From Brachybacterium sacelli (GTDB lineage Bacteria; Actinomycetota; Actinomycetes; Actinomycetales; Dermabacteraceae), in NCBI RefSeq assembly GCF_017876545.1, contig NZ_JAGIOD010000002.1:434001-498000 (forward strand): 64,000 nt of DNA, written 5' to 3'. Below the pieces are notes generated by a model that worked only from the letters and a program-made list of their open reading frames with translations, did not search any database and had not been told where the DNA came from. Made by a program: the position numbers and the translations under genes. Each line of letters opens with the position of its first letter. The stretch's first letter is position 1. This document shows, piece after piece, positions 17,869 through 24,744 of this stretch.

Positions 17869-19389
17869 TTAGTACGGAAGCCGGTCGGCATCCGTAAGGT
17901 GGTTCGCAGTTGACGTTGCTTCCCCGGAGCGACCAGCGGGAAGTGCCAACGGCATGTCACGGCTGTGCTCGGCGAGCCCATCCAGCAACTCGTCGACAGC
18001 AGAGTCAGCGTCGCGAGTGCCACCGCCTGCCGGGGCATAACTCAGCGACAACCACTCAGTGTTGCCGTAGTAGCCGTTGCGGATGGCACGTCCATAGGTG
18101 GCGACCTTCCCAACGGGCTGCACGAGGTAGCGCAGGATGTCGTCTTCCCGATAAACCCGCACCACTGACTGCAAGCGGCGGATGAACTGGTCGAGTGCTT
18201 CGTCGACGTTGCCCTTCTGTCGGGCATAGAAGAAGAACTCGACCGGCTCGATGGTCGCAGTGATCACGATGAGCCGGGGAGCGACCTCCCCCTTGTTCTT
18301 GTACCGCGCCCGAGCAGGCGATGCATTGTGCGGATCGAGCAGAAGCAGCCAGTCGTTGGCATCCATAGCTGAGGCCCGCAGATCATCAAGTAGCATGATC
18401 TCCTCGCCCCGCCAGTCATCGAGCGGGTTCGTCGTCGCGGCACGGTAGACCTGCCACCGCTCCCCGTATTCCTTGGCACACGAGATCGCCTCCTGGATGA
18501 ATGCGTTCGCGAACCTGGTCTTGCCGACCCCTGCCTCGCCATGGATGAAAACGACCTGGGTCGAAAACTCCCCAGCACGTAACTTCGCCGCCGCGCGGTA
18601 AGCACGGCGCTGCCCATAGGCTGACAGGGCGTCGTCGATCTCCCGCTGATGTCGCGAGTAGATATCGAAGTACTCATCGGTGAGCATGATCTGGTCACGC
18701 GTGAGTTCGCCCTGGAGCACCATCTCCCGGAATGACTCGAACTCCAGCTTCGCCCGCTTCGCCTTGACGTGAGCGCGGCCCTTCCGCCACGCCAGATACC
18801 GCTCGAGGTACCCCTGCTGATAGTCCATGCCCCGTACCGAGGCAACGTGCTCCGGCGGGTACTGGAACTTATCGGAGTACTTCACGTGAGTGAGGTAGGC
18901 CAAGCCGTTATCGTGCTGCTGCGTGATTTTCTTACCGCAGGCCTCGACAGCTGCACCGCCGCGCGACTTGTCGAGTTCGACGTACTGCACCTCGACTCCC
19001 AGGAGCGCGGCCAGCTTCTCCACTGTTGCCGAAGTCTCACGGCTCTTGAACTTCAATAGCAGATGCAGGTGCAGGTACTTCAACACCTCGACCATCGCAG
19101 CGGTCGCATCATCCCAGCCAAGCTGAGTGTCGTCACCGTGCAGGATGCAGTGAGCCTCTTCGACCACGAGACCAAAAGATTCCAGCAGCGCGACCAAGTA
19201 CTCCGCGATTGCAGTGGCAGCCTCCCGTAGTGCATCGACACGCGTCGGATCATCCTTCGGGAGACCGTTCGCTGCATGTGCCTGCTCCAACAGACCGACG
19301 AACACCGGATCGGCCGAGTGCTGCCAGCACTCCGCCTTGATCTGCTGCACCAGCATGACCAAGGTCGGGTTCGCTGCCTTACGCGCCAT
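17869..19389 (-). CDS. Replication initiator with HUH and P-loop helicase domains
   Basis: About 506 aa. The N-terminal domain has LHLHLLLKF, an HUH (His-hydrophobic-His) site used by rolling-circle Rep proteins, and downstream YLTHVKYSDKFQY. A P-loop domain follows with Walker A HGEAGVGKT and Walker B IMLLDDLRA. This Rep-nuclease plus helicase combination occurs in small actinobacterial plasmids and in replicating integrative elements, so the excised circle may replicate. Start chosen at ATG 19389; an upstream in-frame ATG at 19416 is possible. It follows a short gene whose end overlaps this start. Confidence 0.75.
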   Translation of the reverse strand: MARKAANPTLVMLVQQIKAECWQHSADPVFVGLLEQAHAANGLPKDDPTRVDALREAATAIAEYLVALLESFGLVVEEAHCILHGDDTQLGWDDATAAMVEVLKYLHLHLLLKFKSRETSATVEKLAALLGVEVQYVELDKSRGGAAVEACGKKITQQHDNGLAYLTHVKYSDKFQYPPEHVASVRGMDYQQGYLERYLAWRKGRAHVKAKRAKLEFESFREMVLQGELTRDQIMLTDEYFDIYSRHQREIDDALSAYGQRRAYRAAAKLRAGEFSTQVVFIHGEAGVGKTRFANAFIQEAISCAKEYGERWQVYRAATTNPLDDWRGEEIMLLDDLRASAMDANDWLLLLDPHNASPARARYKNKGEVAPRLIVITATIEPVEFFFYARQKGNVDEALDQFIRRLQSVVRVYREDDILRYLVQPVGKVATYGRAIRNGYYGNTEWLSLSYAPAGGGTRDADSAVDELLDGLAEHSRDMPLALPAGRSGEATSTANHLTDADRLPY

Positions 19390-19672
19390 GACGACTACCC
19401 CCGAGACGGTGAACATCGAGGCGCATCGACTCGCCGATGTACCCCCGATGTACCCCAGGCGACGAGAGGTAGCGAATGGCGGAACGAAGCGGCAGGACCA
19501 GCGGAAACGCGCCGGTTTCCGGGTGGCGCGGCGAATCTACAAGCCCTTCGCCGCGCCCGTAGATGGCGTGTAACTGCTCAGGTTCCACAACACTCTTCGC
19601 AGCATGGATGCGCACTCGATAACGGGGCTCAGGGGGAATGCGTTCTTCAACGGTTGCAGGAGTAGCACTCAC
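19379..19672 (-). CDS. Small hypothetical protein between HTH gene and rep
   Basis: 97 aa with a GTG start that overlaps the stop of the upstream HTH gene (GTGA, 19669-19672), a typical coupling. Its end overlaps the rep start region by about 11 bases. It is Pro/Arg-rich (RIPPEPRYRVRIHAAK) with no recognised motif. The tight packing on both sides argues that it is a real gene. Confidence 0.55.
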   Translation of the reverse strand: MSATPATVEERIPPEPRYRVRIHAAKSVVEPEQLHAIYGRGEGLVDSPRHPETGAFPLVLPLRSAIRYLSSPGVHRGYIGESMRLDVHRLGGSRHGA

Positions 19673-19974
19673 TTGGCACCGCCAAGGAGAGCGCGCAGAC
19701 GCCTGATCTGCTCATCCGACAGCGGGGGAGAGGACGCGACGACCCGCTCGGCGGCGGACTCCATTGGCTCGAAGCTACTCGCAGGCTTCGGCACGGCCAA
19801 CGCGTCGAGATCGGCCCGCAGAACCTTGACGCGGCCACCGATCTTTACTGCCGGCAGCTTGCCCTGGGTGATGTATCGACGAAGCGTCTGATACGCACCG
19901 TATCCGAGCTGTACAGCTTCGGTCAGGTTGACGTAGTGGGACAGGTCGGACTTGGGCGGAGCGGTGTACCCCAT
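19669..19974 (-). CDS. Excisionase-like MerR/AlpA-type HTH protein
   Basis: 101 aa. Residues ~15-60 (VNLTEAVQLGYGAYQTLRRYITQGKLPAVKIGGRVKVLRADLDAL) form the winged helix typical of DNA-binding excisionase-family proteins, the kind that set the direction of integrase reactions. First gene of the leftward rep/mob operon and the gene closest to the right junction (20282). It may act as Xis, as an operon regulator, or both. The C-terminus DEQIRRLRALLGG is an extra helix. Confidence 0.8.
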   Translation of the reverse strand: MGYTAPPKSDLSHYVNLTEAVQLGYGAYQTLRRYITQGKLPAVKIGGRVKVLRADLDALAVPKPASSFEPMESAAERVVASSPPLSDEQIRRLRALLGGAK

Positions 19975-20281
19975 GAGAACTCCAGACAGAAGAATCTGTC
20001 CGGAGACGGGGGAATAGTTGTCCGGCTACTTTCCCGGTCGCCGTGCGCGATGCTCCACTGGGTCCTTACGGACCTCCGTGCCTTACGGGAGAAGTCACTC
20101 CCAGCCGGGTCGTCTGTCTCTCAATCTCGACGTGGTTCCCGGTGCTACCCGGTGCTGACTAGGCGCTGCTCAACACAGCCCACGTGGGGGTGACCCCCCT
20201 TCCTCAATCTTGCGTTCGCGATCTCAGAAGTCTTTTCGCGATCCTATCCGCCTTGTCAAGCAAGGTCAAGCCCGAGTGCTC
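19975..20281. other. Non-coding control region of the element (possible ori/oriT)
   Basis: No gene. It holds a tandem direct repeat CCCGGTGCT (20138-20146 and 20148-20156), a palindrome GGGGGT-G-ACCCCC (20186-20198) and an inverted repeat GGTCC-TTAC-GGACC near 20066. Short repeats next to a rep/mob operon are what a Rep-binding origin or an oriT would look like; neither role is shown. The operon promoter must lie here too. Confidence 0.35.
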
Positions 20282-20330
20282 TTTACGTTAGTGCTGTCCG
20301 GAACGTGGTGGAGTTTCGGTTTAACGTCTA
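20282..20330 (+). repeat. ychF-end repeat R1 (attR of the element)
   Basis: 49 bp. Left arm TTTACGTTAGTGCTGTCC, core GGAACGTGGTGGAGTTTC, right arm GGTTTAACGTCTA. The core and right arm copy the last codons of ychF. The left arm is the inverted partner of the foreign arm at 5573-5591. Confidence 0.75.
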
Positions 20331-20356
20331 GCGTTAATGACGGACTCCGTTATACT
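20321..20356 (+). promoter_or_regulatory. Promoter and operator of the first higBA-kinase unit
   Basis: An inverted repeat TTAACG-TCTAG-CGTTAA (20321-20337) is built partly from the right arm of R1. A -10 box TATACT (20351-20356) lies 8 bases before the GTG start of higB, so the message is probably leaderless. No convincing -35 box. The inverted repeat is the likely HigA operator. Confidence 0.5.
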
Positions 20357-20364
20357 CTGGTCCC

Positions 20365-20646
20365 GTGATCAGATCGTTCGGGAGTAGGGACACCGAACGC
20401 ATCTGGCATGAGCAGTACGTCAAGCGCGTTGATCGGACCGTGCAGCGAGCGACCCTGCGGAAGCTCGAACTGATCCATGCGGCGAAGGACGTCGAGGACC
20501 TGCGGATTCCCCCAAGGAACCGCCTGGAACGCCTCGTCGGGGATCGTCGTGGGCAGCACAGCATCCGAGTCAACGCGCAATGGCGTCTCTGCTTCGTCTG
20601 GAGAGATGGAGGTGCGGACAATGTCGAACTCGTCGACTACCACTGA
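20365..20646 (+). CDS. higB: HigB-type toxin (RelE/ParE superfamily), copy 1
   Basis: 93 aa. HigB toxins are ribosome-dependent mRNA endonucleases neutralised by the HigA antitoxin encoded downstream. Sequence features: WHEQYVKRVDRTVQRATLRKLELI (first helices), LRIPPRNRLERLVGDRRGQHSIRVNAQWRLCFVW (beta sheet with the conserved NxQWRxxF core), ending VELVDYH. Normal length for HigB with the toxin-first order. GTG start at 20365 very close to the -10 box. Overlaps higA. Differs from copy 2 (32366) at about 8 of 93 residues. Confidence 0.9.
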   Translation: MIRSFGSRDTERIWHEQYVKRVDRTVQRATLRKLELIHAAKDVEDLRIPPRNRLERLVGDRRGQHSIRVNAQWRLCFVWRDGGADNVELVDYH

Positions 20647-20941
20647 GACCGACCTGATCGAGCCGATCCATCCGGGAGAGATCCTGATGGAGGACTTCAT
20701 CGAGGGCTTCGGGATCACGCAGAACAAGCTGGCCGTGTCGATCGGTGTGCCGCCGCGTCGGATCAACGAGATCGTGCACGGCAAGCGGGGGATCACAGCG
20801 GACACGGCGATCCGTCTGGCGCGGTACTTCGGAACGTCCGAGGAGCTCTGGATGAACCTGCAGTCGAACTACGAGCTGCGGCTCGAGCGTCGGACGCTGC
20901 GCGACAAGGTCGCTGCGATCACGCCGCTGGCAGTCGCGTGA
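20621..20941 (+). CDS. higA: HigA antitoxin, copy 1
   Basis: 106 aa. XRE-type DNA-binding antitoxin that binds HigB and represses the operon. PIHPGEILMEDFIEGFGITQNKLAVSIGVPPRRINEIVHGKRGITADTAIRLARYFGTSEELWMNLQ is the classic HigA helix-turn-helix; only about 3 of 106 residues differ from copy 2. Start at ATG 20621 with GGAGG upstream; the same position is GTG in copy 2. Overlaps higB (26 bases) and the kinase gene (4 bases, GTGA), so all three are one transcript. Confidence 0.92.
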   Translation: MSNSSTTTETDLIEPIHPGEILMEDFIEGFGITQNKLAVSIGVPPRRINEIVHGKRGITADTAIRLARYFGTSEELWMNLQSNYELRLERRTLRDKVAAITPLAVA

Positions 20942-21459
20942 CCGGTCGCCTCGTCGTTGTCTCCGGTCTGCCCGGGGTCGGCAAGACGAGTGTCGCCGTG
21001 ATCGTCGCTGTGAACACGGGATCGGTCCACCTTTCCATCGACGCAGTCGAGGATTCGATTCTCGCCTGCGGACTGCCGCCAGGGTGGCAAGTCGGCGTCG
21101 CGGCGTACGAGACGGTGCGCGCGATGGCGGAGCAAAATCTGCGGCTCGGTCACGATGTCGTCGTCGATGCTGTCAACGACAGCGAAGAGGCTAGGCAAAC
21201 GTGGCGGACGGCGGCCGCGCGTACGGGCGCATCCATCGAGTTCGTGCACCTCATGATCTCCGATGCGCTGGAGCATCAGCGAAGGCTCAGCGGCAGGGAT
21301 CGCTGTCTCACCTACGTCGGCGAACCGACCTGGGCGGACGTGCAGCGCCGTCGCGCTGACTACGCCGCGTGGTCCGATGAGGTCTTGGAGTTCGATACGG
21401 CAACGTGGGCTGCGGACGAGGTCGCGGACGCGCTCACCGCGCGCCTCAGCACGAGATGA
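20938..21459 (+). CDS. P-loop kinase-like protein linked to HigBA, copy 1
   Basis: 173 aa. Walker A GLPGVGKTS (residues 10-18) directly at the N-terminus, then HLSIDAVEDSIL and DVVVDAVNDSEEARQTW, the layout of small nucleoside/polynucleotide kinase-like ATPases (AAA_33 / zeta-like group). GTG start overlaps the higA stop. A kinase-like third gene is not part of a standard HigBA pair. It is kept in both copies of the unit, so it is probably functional: perhaps a second toxin, a modifier of the toxin, or a linked repair/modification enzyme. About 27 of 173 residues differ from copy 2, making it the fastest-changing gene of the three. Confidence 0.75.
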   Translation: MTGRLVVVSGLPGVGKTSVAVIVAVNTGSVHLSIDAVEDSILACGLPPGWQVGVAAYETVRAMAEQNLRLGHDVVVDAVNDSEEARQTWRTAAARTGASIEFVHLMISDALEHQRRLSGRDRCLTYVGEPTWADVQRRRADYAAWSDEVLEFDTATWAADEVADALTARLSTR

Positions 21460-21473
21460 GGCAAGGTCATCGC

Positions 21474-21522
21474 TGATGGTTCTCCGTGCCGTAACCCTGT
21501 GAGAGTTCCGATTCAACGTGTA
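21474..21522 (+). repeat. ychF-end repeat R2 (degenerate)
   Basis: 49 bp: TGATGGTT at the left, then GAGAGTTCCGATTCAACGTG and TA at the right. Follows the higBA-kinase unit. The same left arm (CTGATGGTTCTCCGTGC) follows the second higBA-kinase unit at 33475, so the arm travels with the unit. Confidence 0.6.
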
Positions 21523-21577
21523 GAGGGAAGCTTGTTTCGCGTTATTCATGCGTTCGTCATGTCGCGCCTGTCGGGCG

Positions 21578-22102
21578 CTATCGCAGCCTACGGCTCATGT
21601 AGAGCGCTGTGTCGTTGCTGGGGCAATCTCCATACAGCGTTTGATCAAGGCCCACGATGCGGAACCCCATGCTCTCGTAGGCGCGGATCGCCGGTACGTT
21701 ATCCACCTGTGTCTCAAGCCAGACATGTTGCGCGTCCGCAGATTCGGGCGCGTTGAACAACGTGTTGAGGAGTGCTCGTCCGATGCCCTGCCCACGCATC
21801 TGTGAGTCCACGTACATGTGAAGGAGGCAGAGCCGTCGGTTCCAGGATCTGAGGGTACCCGCAGCGAATCCGCAGACCCGATCGTTGTGCGTCGCCAGAT
21901 ATGCACAGTCCCACCCCGGAGGATCTTCCGCCAAGTACTGAGCCAGATCGTGTCGCTTGACGGTGGGGAAGGCCAGCGTCATCTCTTGCCAGGTGAACGA
22001 ACCGTTGTGGAATTCAACGTCTGCGTACGTCGTGAGTGGCGTTGCTGTATCAAGGTCGATGACCGCTTCACGGTCGGTGCTGTCGTACGTCCTCACCTTC
22101 AC
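21578..22102 (-). CDS. GNAT family N-acetyltransferase
   Basis: About 174 aa from GTG 22102 (VKVRTYDSTDREAV). An ATG at 22177 would add 25 residues of unlikely sequence. Motif A of the GNAT fold is MYVDSQMRGQGIGRALLNTLF (acetyl-CoA pyrophosphate binding), followed by VWLETQVDNVPAIRAYESMGFRIVG (motif B), as in aminoglycoside-type and RimI-like transferases. The substrate is unknown. It is the only gene of its cassette (between repeats at 21474 and 22273) and runs opposite to the array direction. Confidence 0.82.
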   Translation of the reverse strand: MKVRTYDSTDREAVIDLDTATPLTTYADVEFHNGSFTWQEMTLAFPTVKRHDLAQYLAEDPPGWDCAYLATHNDRVCGFAAGTLRSWNRRLCLLHMYVDSQMRGQGIGRALLNTLFNAPESADAQHVWLETQVDNVPAIRAYESMGFRIVGLDQTLYGDCPSNDTALYMSRRLR

Positions 22103-22272
22103 ATTGAAGAGTCTAGCAGACAGTCGGCGGGCCGAACCGGGAGGCACAGGGTCTGGCGTCGTTGGACGAGAACCCATTCGCGGAACAGTGTCCCTCAGGT
22201 CGTGATGTTCTCGGTGCACAACCTGTCCGTTGTTCCTGCCGGTGCTGCCGTGAGCTAACCCAGCGTGGATTA

Positions 22273-22321
22273 CAGATGGCTCTAGGTGCTGGAACTCGGT
22301 GGAGTTCCGGTTTAACGTCTG
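22273..22321 (+). repeat. ychF-end repeat R3
   Basis: 49 bp: CAGATGGC at the left, core GGAACTCGGTGGAGTTC, right arm CGGTTTAACGTCTG. Clear copy. Confidence 0.7.
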
Positions 22322-22349
22322 ATCATTGTGCACGACGAATAGGTTGGAA

Positions 22350-23021
22350 CTATCGGATCATCCGGTAGAAACCGGGAAGAGCGCGCATTCCGCTTCGCTT
22401 GAGCGTTCCGCGCACGACGCGGTGGAAGCTCGGGCGGAGCAACTGATTCACCAGGAAAGCCGGAGGGCTGCTTGGCAGGCGCACGTAGTTGACGAGAGGG
22501 AACTTCGAGGCGCTATCGCCGCGGAGCGCAGTTGAGTTGTCGACGCCGATCGCCGTTGTGTACCAATCGGTCAGCCCCAGCCAGGCGTCGATCGGGTCGA
22601 GGTCGCCGTCCGTGGTGAAGTGGTTCAGTAGGAAGTCCCCCTTGCCGCTGGACTCGGTCTCGCCGATCTTCGCCGCGTTCGAGCCCGCGAGGAGCGTCGT
22701 CGTGTCGAAGCCCGTGAGCGTGTCGCTCTCGCGCACGGCGGCCACGTCTGCGGGAGATGTTGTGCGAATGAGAAGTGTCAGATCGTGCCTCGGCATGCCG
22801 TGCAGCGGGGGCAAGATGCGTGAACGGAACACGCGGACGTAGGCCACATCCTCTCGGCTCTCGAGCGATCCGGCTGCCGCGACGACCTGTGCGGCGAGCT
22901 GGCGGCGGCGACGGTTCCAACGGACGAGCGGCAACTTCGGCGGCGATGAGGAGTTTACGCCGACGAGCAGGAAGCCCGAGGTCTCTGGGGCGACCAAGGG
23001 GAGCGGTGTGTTTGATGGCAT
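22350..23021 (-). CDS. Unknown protein divergent from a TetR regulator
   Basis: 223 aa, soluble. ATG 23021 with AAAGGA at good spacing. Sequence includes RNRRRRQLAAQVVAAAGSLESREDVAYVRVFRSR, DLTLLIRTTSPADVAAVRES and GKGDFLLNHFTTDGDLDPIDAWLGLTDWYTTAIGVDNSTAL. I see no catalytic motif or membrane helix; the middle reads like an alpha+beta barrel related to monooxygenase-like (EthD/Dabb) folds, but that is a guess. The divergent TetR gene and the two operators between them imply that it is repressed until a small molecule appears. Confidence 0.6.
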   Translation of the reverse strand: MPSNTPLPLVAPETSGFLLVGVNSSSPPKLPLVRWNRRRRQLAAQVVAAAGSLESREDVAYVRVFRSRILPPLHGMPRHDLTLLIRTTSPADVAAVRESDTLTGFDTTTLLAGSNAAKIGETESSGKGDFLLNHFTTDGDLDPIDAWLGLTDWYTTAIGVDNSTALRGDSASKFPLVNYVRLPSSPPAFLVNQLLRPSFHRVVRGTLKRSGMRALPGFYRMIR

Positions 23022-23043
23022 GATGATCCTTTCTGAACTGAGT

Positions 23044-23078
23044 GAGTGCCCACTCAGCCTAGCATTGAGTGTGCACTC
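23044..23078. promoter_or_regulatory. Two TetR operators
   Basis: GAGTG-CC-CACTC (23044-23055) and GAGTG-TG-CACTC (23067-23078), centres 23 bp apart, between the divergent starts at 23021 and 23098. The identical arms and central position mark them as binding sites of the adjacent TetR protein. Confidence 0.75.
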
Positions 23079-23097
23079 ACTCAGGTACCATGAAGAC

Positions 23098-23730
23098 ATG
23101 GATGCTCTGCCCCTCATGCGCGAACGAATCCTCGATGCTGCGCTGGCCTGCATGCGCGAGACCGGTGTGCGCGGTGCAACGACAAAGGCCATCGCGCGAC
23201 ATGCCGGGGTCGCTGAGGGCAGTATCTACAATCATTTCGCGAATCGCTCCGAGCTGATCGTCGCCGCGTTCAGACGAGCCACGCAGGGGGTCCGTGAACA
23301 TGCGGTCGGGCTCCGAGAGCGGGTGGGCGAGGAAACTGTGGAGGCGAATCTCGTTCGACTCATGGATGAGGCGATCGAGTTTCTCGGGGAGATCCTCCCT
23401 ATCGCCGGCTCCGTCATGGGCGATCCCTCGCTACGCGAATGGTTCAGTGCTCAGGAGTCGACGGGTGACGGCGACGCAGTGACCCCGCTCCTCGGTGTCG
23501 TGGAGATCGCACGGTATCTGGAGGCCGAGGCTCAGCGAGGGCGTATCCCCGTGCGGGAGTCGTGGGTTCCGGCCGCGGCAATGCTCAGCGGGGCGTGCCT
23601 GCAGTATGCCTATGCGGGCCACCTGTCGCCCTCGGGAATCGGTGGCATGCTGCCGGGCGATGCGAGCTCCCCCCGGGATTATGCTCGCGCCGTCGTAGGA
23701 TCACTGTTCGAGTTTCCGGCAAGTTCTTGA
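23098..23730 (+). CDS. TetR family regulator
   Basis: 210 aa. N-terminal HTH: RERILDAALACMRETGVRGATTKAIARHAGVAEGSIYNHFANRSELIVAAF (residues ~7-57), standard TetR. The C-terminal ligand domain is divergent and the ligand unknown. ATG 23098 lies just after two GAGTG/CACTC operators that it shares with the divergent gene at 23021. The last codons (EFPASS-stop) run directly into an inverted fragment of higB. Confidence 0.88.
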   Translation: MDALPLMRERILDAALACMRETGVRGATTKAIARHAGVAEGSIYNHFANRSELIVAAFRRATQGVREHAVGLRERVGEETVEANLVRLMDEAIEFLGEILPIAGSVMGDPSLREWFSAQESTGDGDAVTPLLGVVEIARYLEAEAQRGRIPVRESWVPAAAMLSGACLQYAYAGHLSPSGIGGMLPGDASSPRDYARAVVGSLFEFPASS

Positions 23731-23787
23731 GTGCGGTCCGCTGCGCGGTCCGGTCGACGCGCTTGACGTACTGCTCATGCCAGATAC
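23725..23787 (-). pseudogene. Inverted fragment of a higB toxin gene
   Basis: Read on the minus strand it encodes IWHEQYVKRVDRTAQRTALK, matching residues ~13-32 of the two intact HigB proteins (IWHEQYVKRVDRTVQRATLR). It lies opposite to the intact copies and overlaps the tetR stop by a few bases. A remnant of a lost toxin-antitoxin unit. Confidence 0.7.
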
Positions 23788-24042
23788 CGGCTGGCAGCGG
23801 CGATCGCGGCTGCGATCCAGCCATAGCGGGATACGCGTTCGCTGCTCACCTTGGATGATGTTGCGGCTAGGGAGTACGCCGAGGTGTTCGTCGCGCATGA
23901 GCGTGCCTGGTTGCCGATCACCATGGCTGATGCCCAAATCGTCGCGATTTGTCGCGTTCGCCATGCCACGTGTGCGACTCGGAACATCAAGGACTTCGCT
24001 CATAACGGCGTAGAGTTGGTCGATCCCTGGTCAGGGTCGTGA
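23788..24042 (+). pseudogene. 3' fragment of a VapC-type PIN domain toxin gene
   Basis: The frame ending at 24042 reads VAAREYAEVFVAHERAWLPITMADAQIVAICRVRHATCATRNIKDFAHNGVELVDPW. This is the C-terminal half of a PIN ribonuclease: MADAQIVAIC has the third acidic residue and TRNIKDF the fourth. The N-terminal half with the first Asp is missing, and no VapB antitoxin is present, so it is dead debris. Confidence 0.65.
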
Positions 24043-24054
24043 GTGGCCTGTTTG

Positions 24055-24252
24055 CGGCTCGCTGGCAGGGGCGGGTACGCGAATCAGGCCGTCCGACTAC
24101 TGGTCGCCGAGCTCGTGGACCGGGGTGTGCAGCAGGTCGCGCACATTCATCCGGTCACCTGGCGTTGCAGCAAGTCGCCGGATCCATCGGATTCTCTGCG
24201 ACCGATGAGGTGATCGACGGCAAAGGTCGCTGGGCCGATGCTATCGGCTAAG
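24055..24252 (+). pseudogene. Frameshifted 3' fragment of a GNAT acetyltransferase
   Basis: One frame reads GYANQAVRLLVAELVDRGVQQ followed by HIHPV. After a shift near 24150 another frame reads LQQVAGSIGFSATDEVIDGKGRW. Together they resemble the last third of a GNAT protein (Gly-Tyr-x4-Ala acetyl-CoA motif, then the final helix and strand). Broken and truncated. Confidence 0.5.
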
Positions 24253-24272
24253 CGCTCCGGCCCCGTGCCTGC

Positions 24273-24321
24273 CAGAGGTTGCCAAGTACCAGAACTAGGT
24301 GGAATTCAGGTTTGCGCTCTA
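24273..24321 (+). repeat. ychF-end repeat R4
   Basis: 49 bp: CAGAGGTT at the left, AGAACTAGGTGGAATTC core, right arm AGGTTTGCGCTCTA. Somewhat decayed at the right end. Confidence 0.65.
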
Positions 24322-24357
24322 GCCTCTGGAGCTCTCTCACGGGTCAGCCTCCTCCTA

Positions 24358-24396
24358 TTGCCCCGTAGATCCTGTAAGGTCTACACTGGTGACATG
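24358..24396 (+). promoter_or_regulatory. Promoter of relE-like copy 1 and its broken leaderless start
   Basis: TTGCCC (24358-24363), 18-bp spacer, TACACT (24382-24387), then ATG at 24394, 7 bases after the -10 box. That ATG is immediately followed by TGA. In copy 2 the same place reads ATG TGG. Confidence 0.6.
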
Positions 24397-24402
24397 TGAA
24401 GC

Positions 24403-24744
24403 GTGGACATCGAGCTGATTGCTGGGTGGCTCGTTTCGCTGGATGACGGTTCGCGTGAGCAGGTGGTCGCCGCGATCGAGTTGTTGGAGGACAGAGGTCC
24501 TCGGCTCGGGCGGCCCATCGTTGACACCGTGAGCGCATCCCGGCACAAGAACATGAAAGAACTCAGGCCAGGTTCGTCCGGCCGGTCCGAGCTGCGCGTT
24601 CTGTTCGCATTCGATCCAGAGCGATCGGCGATCATGCTGATCGCCGGAGACAAGGCCGGCGACTGGAAACGCTGGTACAAGAAGAACATCCCGTTGGCCG
24701 ATGACCTGTTCGAGGACCATTTGAGCAGACTGAGGGGAGAATGA
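24403..24744 (+). CDS. RelE/HigB-like toxin (phage Gp49-like), copy 1, start impaired
   Basis: 113 aa from GTG 24403. Family: Gp49-like / HigB-type toxins paired with XRE antitoxins. Features: DIELIAGWLVSLDDGSREQVVAAIELLEDRG, MKELRPGSSGRSELRVLFAFDPERSAIMLIAGDKAGDWKRWYKKNIPLADDLF, with the typical K-x-R-W-Y segment. In copy 2 translation starts at an ATG three codons upstream; here that ATG is followed by TGA (Trp to stop), so expression must begin at the GTG or is lost. About 21 of 113 residues differ from copy 2. Overlaps the antitoxin by 4 bases. Confidence 0.8.
   Translation: MDIELIAGWLVSLDDGSREQVVAAIELLEDRGPRLGRPIVDTVSASRHKNMKELRPGSSGRSELRVLFAFDPERSAIMLIAGDKAGDWKRWYKKNIPLADDLFEDHLSRLRGE

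Larger units (their letters stand above)
5555..20330. mobile_element. Integrative mobilizable element inserted at the 3' end of ychF
   Basis: About 14.7 kb between the left junction in ychF (5555-5591) and the first 49-bp repeat (20282-20330). Contents: type III R-M genes, serine recombinase, ArdA, small regulators, lipoprotein, and a leftward mob/rep block (relaxase, MobC, accessory protein, Rep, excisionase-like HTH). The right arm of the left junction (GGACGGGACTTACGT, 5573-5587) and the left arm of the right junction (ACGTTAGTGCTGTCC, 20285-20299) are inverted copies matching at 12 of 15 positions. This is what the two arms of one ancestral attP would leave. No type IV secretion genes are present, so transfer would need a helper. 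The R-M genes have a clearly lower GC than the flanks. Confidence 0.75.
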
